64,000 bases of DNA from NCBI RefSeq assembly GCF_963966145.1, contig NC_091047.1:22258001-22322000 (forward strand). Direction: 5' to 3'. Both the position numbers and the translations under genes were made by a program. Below are positions 10,476 to 21,326 of the stretch, piece by piece. Below the pieces are notes generated by a model. The model had not been told where the DNA came from. It made no database searches and saw nothing but the letters and a program-made list of their open reading frames with translations. Origin of the DNA: Tenebrio molitor (taxonomy: Eukaryota; Arthropoda; Insecta; Coleoptera; Tenebrionidae). Positions within the stretch are counted from its first letter, which is position 1; the number at the start of each line of letters is the position of its first letter.

Positions 10476-10986
10476 TACTATCGCGGCCATCCAAAAGTGA
10501 ACGTTTTTTTTTATAGTTTGATTTTTACTTTAAATCATAGGCTTCCTAAAATGTCAAAGTTTGACACTAGCGATAAAAAAATTATGAAAACTATTTTTTT
10601 TTAATGCTACATCAGCCACATCTCACTTCGATGCAGACAGCTGGGGCTATTGCAAAGCTAAAAGAAAATTGGTCGTCGGCTGCTGTCGCGAGAGAATTAC
10701 ATTGCAGTAAGACTTGCATCTTCAATACGTATAAAGAGGGGTTGGCAAGAAAACAGGCTTGAGAGGCCAATGCGAATAGGTGTTGGAAAGGTTTCTTTAC
10801 TAAAGTTTACTTTCACTTTAATAATGTATTAATACTTCTTAGTCTCATTTTTATTATTACAACTTTTTATTATTAAAATAGTAACCCCTGCTGCACGAAC
10901 GCCAATGAATACAGCCTGATTTAATCTAAGGAAAAATACGGAAATTTTCGCAAGCAATCGTTCACTTTTGGATGGCCGCGATTGTA
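10476..10986 (+). mobile_element. Tc1/mariner-type element, 511 bp, internally deleted
   Basis: TIRs read tactatcgcggccatccaaa (left) and the matching reverse complement at the right, both continuing to agtgaacg, with TA at each end. It contains a short transposase-like helix-turn-helix frame. Confidence 0.75.
10631..10762 (+). pseudogene. Transposase N-terminal helix-turn-helix fragment
   Basis: The 43-aa frame reads AIAKLKENWSSAAVARELHC and continues with a second helix, matching the first helix-turn-helix of IS630/Tc1/mariner transposases. It ends before the catalytic domain. Confidence 0.5.
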
Positions 10987-11804
10987 CCTATATCAAGTAG
11001 TAAATATTTGTTGCAATATTAATTGAATATAAAAAAAATTGATTTCGCATATTGCACGATTTCATTTGCTTACATTTAATCTTTAAAATAATTTGTTAAG
11101 GGCTTTTTAGAAAATCAATAAAAATGTTCTTTTTTAAATTTCTAAAGATCAACATTTCTCTTTCAGCACTTACAAGCAAATTAATGTGTCTTCAAATAAA
11201 TTGACGATTCTCTTAACCTTACATTTTGTAAAACCTACATTTGGGTAGTGTTCCACGAGAAAACGAAGTGTGTCATTGAAGTTCTGACGACACTCTCCAT
11301 AGGCAAAATTTTTTTCCTTTTTCAACAATATTGAAATTTCTGCCGCTGTAGTCTATTTTTAGAGTATTTTCAATAAATTTTCACAATTTGACGTTGCTAA
11401 TAAAACGCGCCCAATTTTGACAGACTTTAAAGAGTGTACAAAATGTTGCTTGGCAATTAATCATCAATTGTTTCAAAAGGTAACTGCGCAAATACCTTCA
11501 AATTTTACATTAAATTTTTAACGACAAAATCTAATCTCTTCGTTGAATCAGACAAGTGATTTACTTAATTGTTTGTGTAGACCCCTATTTTTTAATGTTT
11601 AACAATCTAATAATAATCGCGCATAATTTTCGATAAAGGAAACATGTGTTAAAATTACATTTTTTAACTTGATGTAATTTTACTATTACTAATTGAACCT
11701 TCACGGTCTAAAATATCTGTATTTTAAATTTCATAAAAATCCGTTGGCAAATAACCGAGATATTAGGCTCGAAAGTCTTAGCTGAGATATCCTGTAGTAT
11801 AGTA
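10987..11804. other. Non-coding AT-rich stretch
   Basis: No supported gene. It includes atatccg-rich debris that resembles repeat flanks near 18.1 kb. Confidence 0.3.
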
Positions 11805-12978
11805 TATATCCTAGTTGCTTTAAGTAATCAAGCGCATGCGCATGCGCTGTGAATTCCCCCCCAAATTTAATTCAACTCTTAACTCTTACAGATTCTCGTA
11901 TTTTGTTAATCATAGGTAGCTATTTATAACTTTTCCGGATATTAACAGTCTCGTGGAGTATACCTACAACTTGTTATTACTATACAAGGAGAGCTGGTTT
12001 CAAGTTTCAAGACAGCAAACGTTGAGCGGCGATAACCTGAAATAAAGATAAAGATGGAACTAAACAACATAAAACTGGTAAATAATACATGTGTAAAAAT
12101 ATAGTCTATATTAGGAATTAAAATTTTGAATTTACTTTAAGTGTAATTTTAAGATTTGTTGGTGATAGGTCATCAAATAAAACAAGATCTTCATTCTTCA
12201 TCGACATTACTTACTTACATAACTCATGGATATTTATACAATTACATACTACAATGAGTGCAATGTTCAAGGTATCTTCGAACATTAATAAAAATAATGA
12301 CACATGAAAAATAAATTTGTAAAAAATATTTAATTGTAATAAAAGAAAATCTTTACAGTCTTTTGTGAGTTTCGCCTTTTGGTCAATATGTTTAGCCCAG
12401 TGTAAACGACAGAAGGTAAGACCAGCGGAAACTGAAGATTCCGTCGTACTTCGTCAGTCAGTCGAACAGTTCGGCCCACCGCGTCCACTAAATTATGCAA
12501 ACTACACTTTGCCAGGTCCAGAGATCACAACTAACCTTGTAGAATCGGGGGACACGGAAAAGTTGGACGATTTCGTTACAGAAAATACCGTTGATGATCA
12601 ATTTGGAAACTACACACTTAAGTACAAACGATCGTTATTGTGTCTGAGTTAGATTTTAAATTTATTCTTGCAGATTACGCAGAATAAAGAAATATTTCAC
12701 TTACAACTATCGTTACGAAACAGGTGAAACGAGAATGATTGACGGTAAAAAAATGTTCCTGGTGATGGGTCAGTTCAGTGAAACATTTCAGAGAAAGAGT
12801 GGAGGGCACTATATTCGGACACTAGGTTACATAAATGATGGACATAGATACAGATTATTTTTTATGGACCTGTCCAAAATTATAACAAAACGCAAGAAAG
12901 TGAAGAGGCCAACAAATGCTCAACCAGATATTCAGAGCAGGTTTTCTCCAGCTCAACAGGCTCAGCTTAGTACTTTAA
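11805..12978 (+). repeat. Duplicated gene segment, copy A
   Basis: Closely matches 18172-19453 from tatcctag-gttgctttaagt through promoter, exons and introns up to the TTAA at 12975. Differences include a MITE in copy B and a foreign terminus at the end of copy A. Confidence 0.85.
11921..11929 (+). promoter_or_regulatory. TATA-like box of cuticular-like gene A
   Basis: tatttataa lies about 125 nt upstream of the ATG and is preserved with its flanks in copy B (18451-18459). Transcription probably begins near cagtctcg, 20-25 nt downstream. Confidence 0.5.
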
Positions 12979-13055
12979 CCCTCATAATACCTGTTTTTTT
13001 GTCTCATGTAATACCGATGGGGTCACTTATGACCCCAAAGTGTTTTACTCTATAA
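12054..13055 (+). CDS. Secreted RR-like cuticular protein, paralogue A, with transposon-derived C-terminus
   Basis: Exons: 12054-12077 (MELNNIKL), 12359-12621 and 12674-13055. Joining exons 1 and 2 yields a signal peptide ending SICLAQ. The mature part has DDQFGNYTLK followed by RYETGETRM, a central GQFSETF and SGGHYIRTLGYIND, a layout like the chitin-binding Rebers-Riddiford domain but divergent. Relative to paralogue B, exon 3 starts with about 9 extra codons and has two possible acceptors (after 12673 or 12682). After SRFSPAQ the reading frame runs into a piggyBac-like terminus from TTAA at 12975 and ends in about 27 foreign residues. Whether this protein is made is unknown. CPR membership is inferred from weak motif similarity. 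Confidence 0.62.
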
Positions 13056-13060
13056 AATTT
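12979..13060 (+). mobile_element. PiggyBac-like transposon terminus at a TTAA site
   Basis: TTAA (12975-12978) is followed by ccctcataatacctg and the inverted repeat ggggtcacttatgacccc (13019-13036), as in piggyBac-type termini. Paralogue B has an undisturbed ttaagtggagg at the same site, so this is an insertion. The opposite end was not found before the BEL/Pao LTR, so the rest is probably lost or broken. Confidence 0.6.
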
Positions 13061-14238
13061 TTAATTTTAATTTTTGTTTTATTTTAAACTTAATAATGAT
13101 TTTACAAGGTTAAATTTTATTCAAAAAAAGATATTCACAAATTTTATATAATATGTAGTATCAACATAATAATACATTAATTTTACATATTACTGTCGAC
13201 TTGACATTCTGAACAAAAAATGACTTCATGGTTACTACATAAGAAACGTTTCGATTTATTACATGTATTTGATTATTTTTTCTACTGGAGTTTGGAAAAC
13301 TTTAACATTGTAATACTAATTTGAGTTAGGAAAAGTGAAAAATTTCCTACTAAGGGCGGAATAGCTATTTATTTTTCACTTTAGTATAATTGCATGATAA
13401 CTCCTAGGATACGAAATACGTAAACATGTCCATAACAACCGGGGCATAATACAGGGCGTAATAAGAATAAGCGGGCGTAATGAATTCATAACGCCCTCAT
13501 CAATTCAAAATTGACAACGTCACGTTTCACGAGGCCGTTTGGGGCAAGCAAAGTCGGCGCCCAACGTTCATAGGCTCGTTGCAAACGAGATTTTGACGCG
13601 TGTTGGCAGTATTTACACTTTTAACGTTGACAAAATGAAAGTGTGATTTAAAAAAACTGAAGTTTGGTTGAATTTATCTAAAAAATTGCGGTCGACCAGT
13701 GCCGAATTTAAATATTGTTTATGAACAGAAGCAATACAAAAACAAAGGTGCATTTACCCGCCGGTTTAATAAGAGTGTTTATAAAAAACGCCGTGGATAT
13801 GTGGTTTTGAAGAAACAAATACCTTTTTCTGTTTTGTGTACCTACTGTTTAATGGAGACAATAAGTGGACCGAAGAAGGTGTGTGTGTGATTTAAAACAT
13901 CCACAGCGCGCTTGATTTCATTAATAAACATTGTAATGTAATAAAAATGTTGTTTATTGTGTTGAATTTTTATTGGACAAAAATCAACGTGTTAGACATC
14001 ATTGAAGTCAGAAAAAAATTCTCTACCAGAATAAAAATAAATTAATATATGTTTCTATTTAAAAAAAAACAAAGTGACACTTAATTGACATAACAATTAA
14101 TGTTGAAAAAAATAAAAAATTAAGACGTTTTGTAGTGTTTTTATAACCATTGTATTGTTTTTTTTTAATTATTAAAATCGGACAATAAATAACGGAAGCT
14201 ACGGTTTGTGGCGTTTTTTAGGAAACAGCTTGAATATG
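13061..14238. other. Spacer of probable element debris
   Basis: No supported gene. It holds a near-perfect 24-bp palindrome at 13473-13496 (gggcgtaatgaattcat then aacgccc), preceded by a second gggcgtaataa. The short frame at 13699-13890 resembles nothing I know. Confidence 0.35.
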
Positions 14239-14503
14239 TACAGTCACGGCCATGGAATTTCGTCAGTCGTTGTTATTCAACTGACATTAGCTGTAAGACA
14301 GGTTTTATATACACACCCCACATTTGAATTTTTGACATCCATGTCATGTCATGGATGTCATGTGGCATTTTGATTTTTATTGTGCGTGACAGAATATCTG
14401 TTACAAAAACTTTGAATGTCAGTCATAGTGACAATAAAGTTTAGGCTACACAAGTTTTTTCGAATTGACAGTAAAGTAACGAAATTCCGTGGCCGTAACT
14501 GTA
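14239..14503. mobile_element. TA-flanked MITE, 265 bp
   Basis: TIR tacagtcacggccatggaat at the left is matched by attccgtggccgtaactgta at the right, continuing to ttcgt. The interior has a short direct repeat of catgtcatggatgtcatg type at 14341-14363. No coding sequence. Confidence 0.75.
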
Positions 14504-14747
14504 CATGTGACAGAGCCCTCCCTCGTCAACGAGTCACGAGCCGCCACTGTTCACCAAAATGATTTAAATGATTTAAAAATACAAAATTCTTGCGTGCATT
14601 ATGTGGTATGGCGCCGTCCTGATGAAACACGACTCTATTCAACACTGCTGATGGTATCTCATCCAGAAAGTTGCTTATTTCGTTTGATAATAAATAATAT
14701 GATTGTTTAGGACTGTAACCCTTTTGTCTGCTGTGTTTTTGCTGGGT

Positions 14748-14971
14748 TGTTGCAATCGAATTGAACGCTTTGAGATGGACGTCTTTATTCGAGAAAAAAT
14801 AACTGTCACTTTTGTTGAGTACTTTATTCGTCTCTGGTTTCTAGTTATTCTCTATCTACTATTTACAAAATTTTACCTTAAATACTACCTACTTCTAGAA
14901 AACTGAGGGTGGGAGTGTAAGCACCCGTCCAGACCTTCGTGGGTACAGTTGGACGTAACAGAAGTGCAACA
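14748..14971 (-). repeat. Long terminal repeat (3' LTR) of the BEL/Pao element
   Basis: On the minus strand it starts TGTTGCAC and ends TTGCAACA, giving the 5'-TG...CA-3' form with a 7-bp inverted terminal match. A purine-rich tract (ggtgggcggca) lies immediately upstream, as expected. At 224 bp it is short for this group. The partner LTR is absent because the element is truncated. Confidence 0.65.
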
Positions 14972-15125
14972 TGCCGCCCACCATTGAAATAAAAATGAGA
15001 ATGTGTACATACATATTTTTGTTTCAATAAGACCTTAATACTATGAACAATGAAATACACATACATAATTAACAAAAAAATAAAACAAAAAATGCTCGAT
15101 TGTTAACCGCATAACCGAAACTTCA

Positions 15126-16535
15126 TTAGTCTGTGGGCAACGGACATAAATAGTTTATCGAACGTTTGAATTCACTTGAATTGCACTTCACTGACACTAC
15201 ACGCACCACCTTGTCTGGTCCGGGATGCAGCTGAGTGATGCGGCCAAGTTTCCACTGCAGTGGAGGTGCATTGGTTTCCTTGATTAGCACTAATGAACCC
15301 ACATGCGGCACCTTGTCCTTGGATGTGATCCACCGGGTCCGTTGTTGTAGCGTCGTAAGGTACTCGTTGGACCAGCGCTTCCAAAAGTGTTGTCGAATTC
15401 GCTCGACGTGTTGCCACCGTGAGAGTCGATGGATGTTGACATCTGTGAGGTCGAACTCCGCTGGTGCATTGAGAGGCTCGCCGACGAGAAAGTGGCCGGG
15501 GCCGGGGGTTAAATAGGATAAGTCATTGGGGTCGTTGGAAAGAGGACACAGAGGACGTGAGTTCAGGATTGCTTCAATAGAGGTTAAAACAGTGTACAGT
15601 TCCTCAAATGTCAAATTCGCGTTCCCAATTACCCTTTTTAAATGATTTTTGACACATTTAATATTTGCTTCCCACAAACCTCCCATGTGGGGACTACGTG
15701 GTGGAATGAAATGCCATTCTATATTGTGATCAGATTGAAGTCTTTTTTGTAACTCGTTTTTTGATCCAATAAAATTCGTGGCGTTGTCAGAGTAAAGTTT
15801 TGAAACCATACCCCTTCGCGATATCAAACGTTTAAGTGCATTTAGAAATGACTCGGTTGTCAGATCACCAACCAATTCAACATGTACTGCCTTTGTTGTC
15901 ATACATATAAATAACGCGATATAGGCCTTAACTATTCGCTTACCGCGACCTCTACCTTCCTTGAGGGAAATTGGACCGGCAAAATCCAAACCACTAATTA
16001 GAAAAGGACGATTTTGAGTTACTCTATCGGATGGTAGATCACCCATGATTTGATCGAATGTGGTAGGATTTGTTTTAAAACACCTGATACATCGATGTAT
16101 GACTTGTCGTACAGCATCACGTCCCGCAATTGGCCAATATTTTTGTCTTATATAGGCTAATGTGCCTTGATGACCTGCATGTAATTGACATTCGTGAGCA
16201 TGTCTGATAATAATTAATGTCGTGACAAAATGTCCCTTTGGAAGCAAAATAGGAAATTTTTTATATGCACTTATTGAACGTGAGTTACGCAATCTTCCGC
16301 CCACCTTGATCAATCCGTCTGTATGGTCGATAAAGGGGTTAAGAGATTTGATTTTACTCTTGTTAGAAACTAAATTGTTATTCTTTAAAAGAGACAATTC
16401 TTGGTGAAATGATTCCAATTGGACCAGTTTTAATATTGTATTGGTTGACGCACTTATTTCCTGTGGAGATAATCTGTTACCTGCGATTCGCTCAGCCTTT
16501 ACTTTACGACAGTTGGAGATAAATCTTTGGGCAGG
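15126..16535 (-). pseudogene. BEL/Pao integrase region of pol
   Basis: The frame is open from the insertion boundary (16535) to a stop at 15126. It has the H-H-C-C zinc region (HAHECQLHAGHQ then CIRC), integrase core residues in LDFAGP, YSDNATNF and HMGGLWEANIK, and a C-terminal WPLG-like segment around PPLQWKLGRITQLHPG. It is the intact 3' half of pol, but with no start or upstream domains it is not a functional gene. Sister to the RNase H fragment at 17100-17617. Confidence 0.85.
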
Positions 16536-17099
16536 GGACGATTGCGCCGATATGACCTGCTATAATCCGGGGTCTCTCAAACTACCCGTAGCCCACAGGT
16601 ACGATTGCGCCGGTACTAAATTTAATCCCTTAACGGGAAGGGTAATTAGGAAGGTACCTGTACCTGTTTGCAAATAAAGTAGGGGTAGTTGGGAATATTC
16701 GGACAGCGTTTTACTAAAATCATTAGTTTCGTCCAACAATATTCAAGTGATCGCTGGAATAAACGCTACAATGAAGAAGATGCTTAGTGAACGTGGCAAG
16801 ATTCTTGTAATTTTAGAAAATGTTAAATTCCGTAATTGTGAAAGCACGGAAAAAGGTGTTGTATATATTTTTTTTGTAAATAAATGGTTTGTTGAGAATC
16901 TTTTATATTATTTAGTTTTCGTAATTGCTTTTAAACATCGTTGGGGCCCACCATTACCTACTACCTGTATTTTATTGAAAGGCTTACAGAATCAAGGGTG
17001 CGGCGCAATCGTGCCCAGGTATTAACAACCACTTGGGTCGCCTCGGCGCAATCATACCATCCGCTTAAAACAAGTCAGGTAATACCGGCGCAATCGTCC
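16536..17099. mobile_element. 564-bp element with subterminal repeats, inserted in BEL pol
   Basis: It has perfect 14-bp TIRs (ggacgattgcgccg, at 16536-16549 and inverted at 17086-17099). The core cgattgcgccg recurs at 16602-16612 and, inverted, at 17001-17012 and 17044-17054 (one change). So there are two copies at one end and three at the other, all facing outward. No coding sequence and no clear target duplication. The class is unknown; subterminal repeat clusters occur in several DNA transposon superfamilies. Confidence 0.75.
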
Positions 17100-17617
17100 T
17101 ATACCGAAATCTTTTACAGTAACCGATCACGCGCTGTAATTTAGGAAATGTTGAAAAACGTCTCAAAATCTCTAGGTCCAATTCACATTGCGTTACGAAA
17201 GTGTTTGTTTTGACTTCTGGTATATTTTCTGACTGCGTGTAGTTAGATATATGATTGCAGCGCCATGTATCAGGGTGTGAATGTAACCAACTTGGACCAT
17301 GAAACCATAATTTTGAATTACGTAATTGACTAGGTAATAAGCCCCGCGATATTATATCGGCTGGATTTTCCTCACCTTTTACATGATACCAACGGTCGCT
17401 ATCCGTTTGTGATTGAATCTCTGACACCCGATTAGCAACAAAAACCTTCCACTGTGTGGGCTCACCCGAAAGCCAAGACAATACGATTGTACTATCCGTC
17501 CAAAAATAATGATCGTCAATTTTGTGAGAAATGATTGGATACACTTTGTTGAATAATTTAGCTAATAACATCGCCGTTGACAATTCTAATTTTGGTAATG
17601 ATATTGTTTTGATAGCT
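17100..17617 (-). pseudogene. BEL/Pao RNase H region of pol, fragment
   Basis: The frame starts in ISLPKLELSTAMLLAKLFNK, the usual start of BEL RNase H. It has YFWTDSTIVLSWL, KVFVANRVSEI and GEENPADIISRG, then runs to the 564-bp insertion. Upstream reverse transcriptase is lost at the junction with the element at 17615. Confidence 0.85.
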
Positions 17618-18050
17618 AACTTGAATTTTTTTAAATGGCATCAGGGGTTAATTTTGTGATTTTTGAAAAGAGGTTTTTTCTAAATTCAACGATGTATCAC
17701 ATGTAATCATAGTTTACATAAGAATGGTCAAAAAATTTTTTTTAATTTTAATTCAAAAATAAATAAACAGTTTCTATTACATATTAATTTATGTCAAAGT
17801 GTGTGCAATCTAATTACTTATTTATTAAATGCCTCATTTAAGTGAAACCGAGCGGATAGAAGTTCTAATGATGATTGGATATGGTGATAGGAGACGAAGC
17901 TGTGCTGAAGTGATGACACTTTTGATGATACACAGAAAATGAAACGGTCATTATGTGATACAGTGTTGAATTAAAAAAAAAACACTCTTTATCATGAAAT
18001 TAACCCCTGTTGCCATTTAAAAAAATTCAAGTTAGCTTTGTATCTCGAAA
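17615..18050 (+). mobile_element. Internally deleted mariner-like element with inverted ends
   Basis: The left end agctaacttgaatttttttaa is mirrored by ttaaaaaaattcaagttagct at the right, extending through tggca and ggggttaatt. It encloses the start of a transposase gene (17829-17942). It marks the break point of the BEL element; its exact borders are uncertain. Confidence 0.6.
17829..17942 (+). pseudogene. Mariner-like transposase N-terminus (DUF4817 type)
   Basis: A 37-aa frame begins MPHLSETERIEVLMMIGYGD and continues with RRRSCAEV, the start of a common insect mariner-like transposase family. It stops before the helix-turn-helix is complete. Confidence 0.7.
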
Positions 18051-18239
18051 ACAAATGAATGTATAAAACTGAAAAAATTGGCAACTCCTTACCAAATCTC
18101 AAGGATTTCCGAGAAACCATTCTCGAGATATTTAACTGTTGCCATACTTTGTAGCGACCCTGTATATCCTAGAGTTGCTTTAAGTAATCAGGCGCATGCG
18201 CTGTAAATTCCCCAAATTTATTTAATTCTACTCTTATTA

Positions 18240-18411
18240 GGCCCGGTTTCATACAGCGATGTCAAGTCGTTGTTAAAGTTAACATAATGTCAAGCGATCT
18301 GATTGGATGATATTTAACATTTTATTTGAATCAGCCAATCAAATGGGCGGATTTCCGACTTGAGGCGTTGTTAGCTGACACGATGTTAGCTAAGCTTTAT
18401 ACAACCGGCCC
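18240..18411. mobile_element. Harbinger-type MITE, 172 bp, with TTA target duplication
   Basis: Ends ggcccggtttcatac and (reverse complement) gggccggttgtataa, flanked by TTA at 18237-18239 and 18412-18414. Paralogue A lacks it at the same place upstream of its TATA box, which confirms the insertion. A 3-bp TWA duplication is typical of PIF/Harbinger derivatives. Confidence 0.75.
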
Positions 18412-18450
18412 TTACAGATTCTCGTATTTTGTTAATCATAGGTACATAGT

Positions 18451-18459
18451 TATTTATAA
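18451..18459 (+). promoter_or_regulatory. TATA-like box of cuticular-like gene B
   Basis: tatttataa, with the downstream cttttccggatattaacagt, is shared with gene A. The Harbinger-type MITE lies about 40 bp upstream. Confidence 0.5.
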
Positions 18460-18574
18460 CTTTTCCGGATATTAACAGTCTCGTGGAGTAGGTATACAAC
18501 TTGTTATTACTATACAAGGAGAGCTGGTTTCGAGACAGTAAACGTTGAGCGGCGATAACCTGAAATAAAGATAG

Positions 18575-19483
18575 ATGGAACTAAACAACATAAAACTGGT
18601 AAATAATACATGTGTAACAACTAACAATATAGCATATATTCTTAATTAGGAATTAAAAGGGTGAATTTACTTTAAGTGTAATTTTAAGGTTTGTTGTTGA
18701 TAGATCATCAAATAAAACAAGATCTTCATCGACATTACTTACTTAGGTACATAACTCATGAATATTTATGCGATTAAAGCAATGTTCAAGGTATCTTCGA
18801 ACATTAATAAAAATAATGACACATGAAAAATAATTTTGTAAAAAATATTTAATTGTAATGAAAGAAAATCTTTACAGTCTTTTGTGAGTTTCGCCTTTTG
18901 GTCAATATGTCTGGCCCAGTGCAAACGGCAGAAGGTAAGACCAGCGGAAACCGAAGATTCTGTCGTACTTCGTCAGTCGGTCGAACAATTCGGACCACCG
19001 CGTCCACTAAATTATGCAAACTACACTTTGCCAGGTCCAGAGATCACAACTAACCTTGTAGAATCGGGGAACACGGATAAGTTGAACGATTTCGTTACAG
19101 AAAATGCCGTTGATGATCAATTTGGAAACTACACATTTAAGTACAAACGATCTTTATTGTGTCCGAGTTAGATTTTAAATTTATTCTTGCAGAGTTACAA
19201 CGATCGTTACGAAACAGGTGAAAAGAGAATGATTGACAGTAAAAAAATGTTCGTGGTGATGGGTCAGTTCAGTGAAATATTTGAGAGAAAGAGTGGAGGG
19301 CACTATATTCGGACACTAGGTTACATAAATGATGAACATGGATACAGATTATTTCTTATCGACTTGTCCAAAATTATAACAAAACGCAAGAAAGTGACGA
19401 CGCCAACAAATGCACAACCAGATATTCAGAGCAGGTTTTTTCCAGCTCAACTTCGTACTTTAAGTGGAGGAGGTCTTGGTTAA
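18575..19483 (+). CDS. Secreted RR-like cuticular protein, paralogue B
   Basis: Exons 18575-18598, 18878-19140 and 19195-19483 give 191 aa. The last acceptor is gcagag (ending 19194), needed to keep frame: FGNYTFN then YNDRYETGEKRM. The signal peptide ends SICLAQ. The mature protein has an acidic/polar linker (residues about 25-90), then a region resembling a divergent Rebers-Riddiford chitin-binding domain: VMGQFSEIF, GGHYIRTLGYINDEHGYR. It ends QLRTLSGGGLG. The probable role is an extracellular or cuticle component. This copy lacks the exon extension and element-derived tail of paralogue A, so it is likely nearer the ancestral form. Family assignment is tentative. Confidence 0.65.
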
Positions 19484-20814
19484 CAACATTATTATATTAT
19501 AAATATCTCTTTCAAGATCGGAAATCCTAGTATGTACATGATTAAATTGTAAAAAATCAAATGTATATATTCTAACTCTAACTTTGTTTCAAGATTTAAA
19601 TAGAATATTTTTAGCAACTTCTCAAGAGCTTAGTAGTCATTAAATTCTATTTTTAGTTCATATTCACGTCATTTTAACATACGAAAAACTTTTTCTTCTC
19701 TACAGAGTCGTTTTTAACATTCAACAATTTTCTACTTCATTAAAAAAAATCATAAACTCATCTTTGGTCTCACTCCTCCTGGTCCTTAAAGAACAAAACG
19801 TCTTGTATTTACTAGCTCCGTCACAAATACTTGCTAAACTTATCTGTTAAAAGTGATCAGGTATTAATATAAAATCTGACAAGTTTGTTGTTTAACCCAA
19901 AAAAATTTAAACTTCCTCTTCGATCCAATGCTTTCTTTTCCTTGTTGGATTAGTTGTATATTAATGCTTTCTTCTTTTCCGTTTTCGGAGTCCGTTTCTT
20001 GGGTTCAACAAAACTTTTCTTTTTAGATGTTCCTTTTCCTTTTCTTTTTCTAATGCTTTCTCTTCTAGTAAGTGCGTTTCTGGTGTATCTGTGCTTATGA
20101 AGCTTCTGCTTTTTCCTCGAGACTTTTTATTCTTAATTCCTGAACATCATTTCCGTAATGAGACATGTCCGATTGTGGAAAATTAAAACTGTCTCATTGT
20201 GGAACATTGCATCAAATTTTGAAAATAAATAAATATCAGTATCATCAACATAATTTACTACAAACTGCACACGGCGATGATAACCGCAAGCCACCGAAAA
20301 TATTATAAAATATTAACCTCTCAATTATTGCAGAAATTGTATGACATTAATGAAACACAAGTGAAACACGTTCACTTGTTCAGTAAAAAGAATATAATTT
20401 AAAATTTTCCACAATATTATTAGAAAATAATCCAAATACACACTGCACATTCTCAAATATACACGCATTCGACTGCTATAAGACAAGTAAATAAATTCGA
20501 CTTAATTAAATAAGTAGGTATTTTATTTCTGATGCCGACCAAATACAAACATTGTTCTTCAAAGGGAACAACTGATCCACATAATGCTGTAAGAGCTGCA
20601 AGTACGTTAACGAAACAAAACAAGACTGAAACTTATCAAGCAAAGGGGGAAAAAGACTTTCCTAACTAGATATTTTGACCAAAATGGTATATGGTCATGT
20701 ACCCTCCATAGCCCAGGTGATACGGCCTATCGACGATTTTTGCACATACGAATATATTTTTGTAAAGATTGTTGATTACCTACTTACAAATAGTTCTATA
20801 AATGCGTTTGTGAT
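19484..20814. other. Non-coding, AT-rich, with a pyrimidine-rich tract
   Basis: The stretch 19930-20110 is rich in tttctttt and reads as Lys/Glu-rich in several minus frames, but every frame has stops. No gene is supported. Confidence 0.35.
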
Positions 20815-21049
20815 ATACGGGGTCATTATAAATGATTGTCTCATCGCAGTAGGCGTTGATGACATACTTGCATGTGCCGTAAGCTTTATAACATGAGTGA
20901 GACTAGCATCGCCGATAGGTAGCGCTGCTGGCGGTAGTGTACATTTGTCTACTAGTTTGTCTAACGTTGCGAAGCTAGCGGCACATTCCAAATTTGTGTG
21001 GGTTTTCAACGCCAACTGCGATGGGACAATCATTTATAATGACCCTGTA
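20815..21049. mobile_element. MITE with 48-bp TIRs (MITE-B relative)
   Basis: Ends tacggggtcattataaatga and, inverted, tacagggtcattataaatga, continuing through ttgtc.catcgcagt.ggcgttga. Both ends are TA. Short frames here follow the repeats. Confidence 0.8.
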
Positions 21050-21326
21050 TAAAAGAGTCTTTTATTTTGAAATGATCTACACCAAGTATTGATTGATTTT
21101 CAAAATCATAGCCAACTCCCTCGGAATTACCCAAACGGTAGTGTACAGTAGGTGATTATTTTATACTAGGTACTGTATACTGTATTAAGAATTATTAATT
21201 AATTATTAAGAACAAAATTATAACAGTTTTCTTTTGAACGTAATATGTTATATAAAATATGAGATAAGTTTTTTAAATTAGAAATTTATACTACATAAAT
21301 ATTCTTAGAACTTGGATTTAAATAAA

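Larger units (their letters stand above)
14748..17614 (-). mobile_element. BEL/Pao LTR retrotransposon, 5' part missing, interrupted
   Basis: Minus-strand order is RNase H, integrase, purine tract, LTR. Gag, protease and reverse transcriptase are absent: the left part of pol ends near 17614 against another transposon. A 564-bp element splits pol. No env-like frame is seen between pol and the LTR. Confidence 0.85.
18172..19453 (+). repeat. Duplicated gene segment, copy B
   Basis: Partner of 11805-12978. It starts directly after a transposon terminus (cgaccctgta), so the original duplication may have extended further left. It keeps the normal 3' end of the gene. Confidence 0.85.

Noticed and set aside
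13699..13890. 63-codon basic frame as a gene
   Set aside because: No signal, motif or promoter; lies in element debris between the piggyBac-like end and a MITE.
19930..20110. Lys/Glu-rich minus-strand coding region
   Set aside because: All frames contain stops; it is a pyrimidine-rich low-complexity tract.
20675..21033. Plus and minus frames of 73 and 85 codons
   Set aside because: Both run through the inverted repeats of a MITE.
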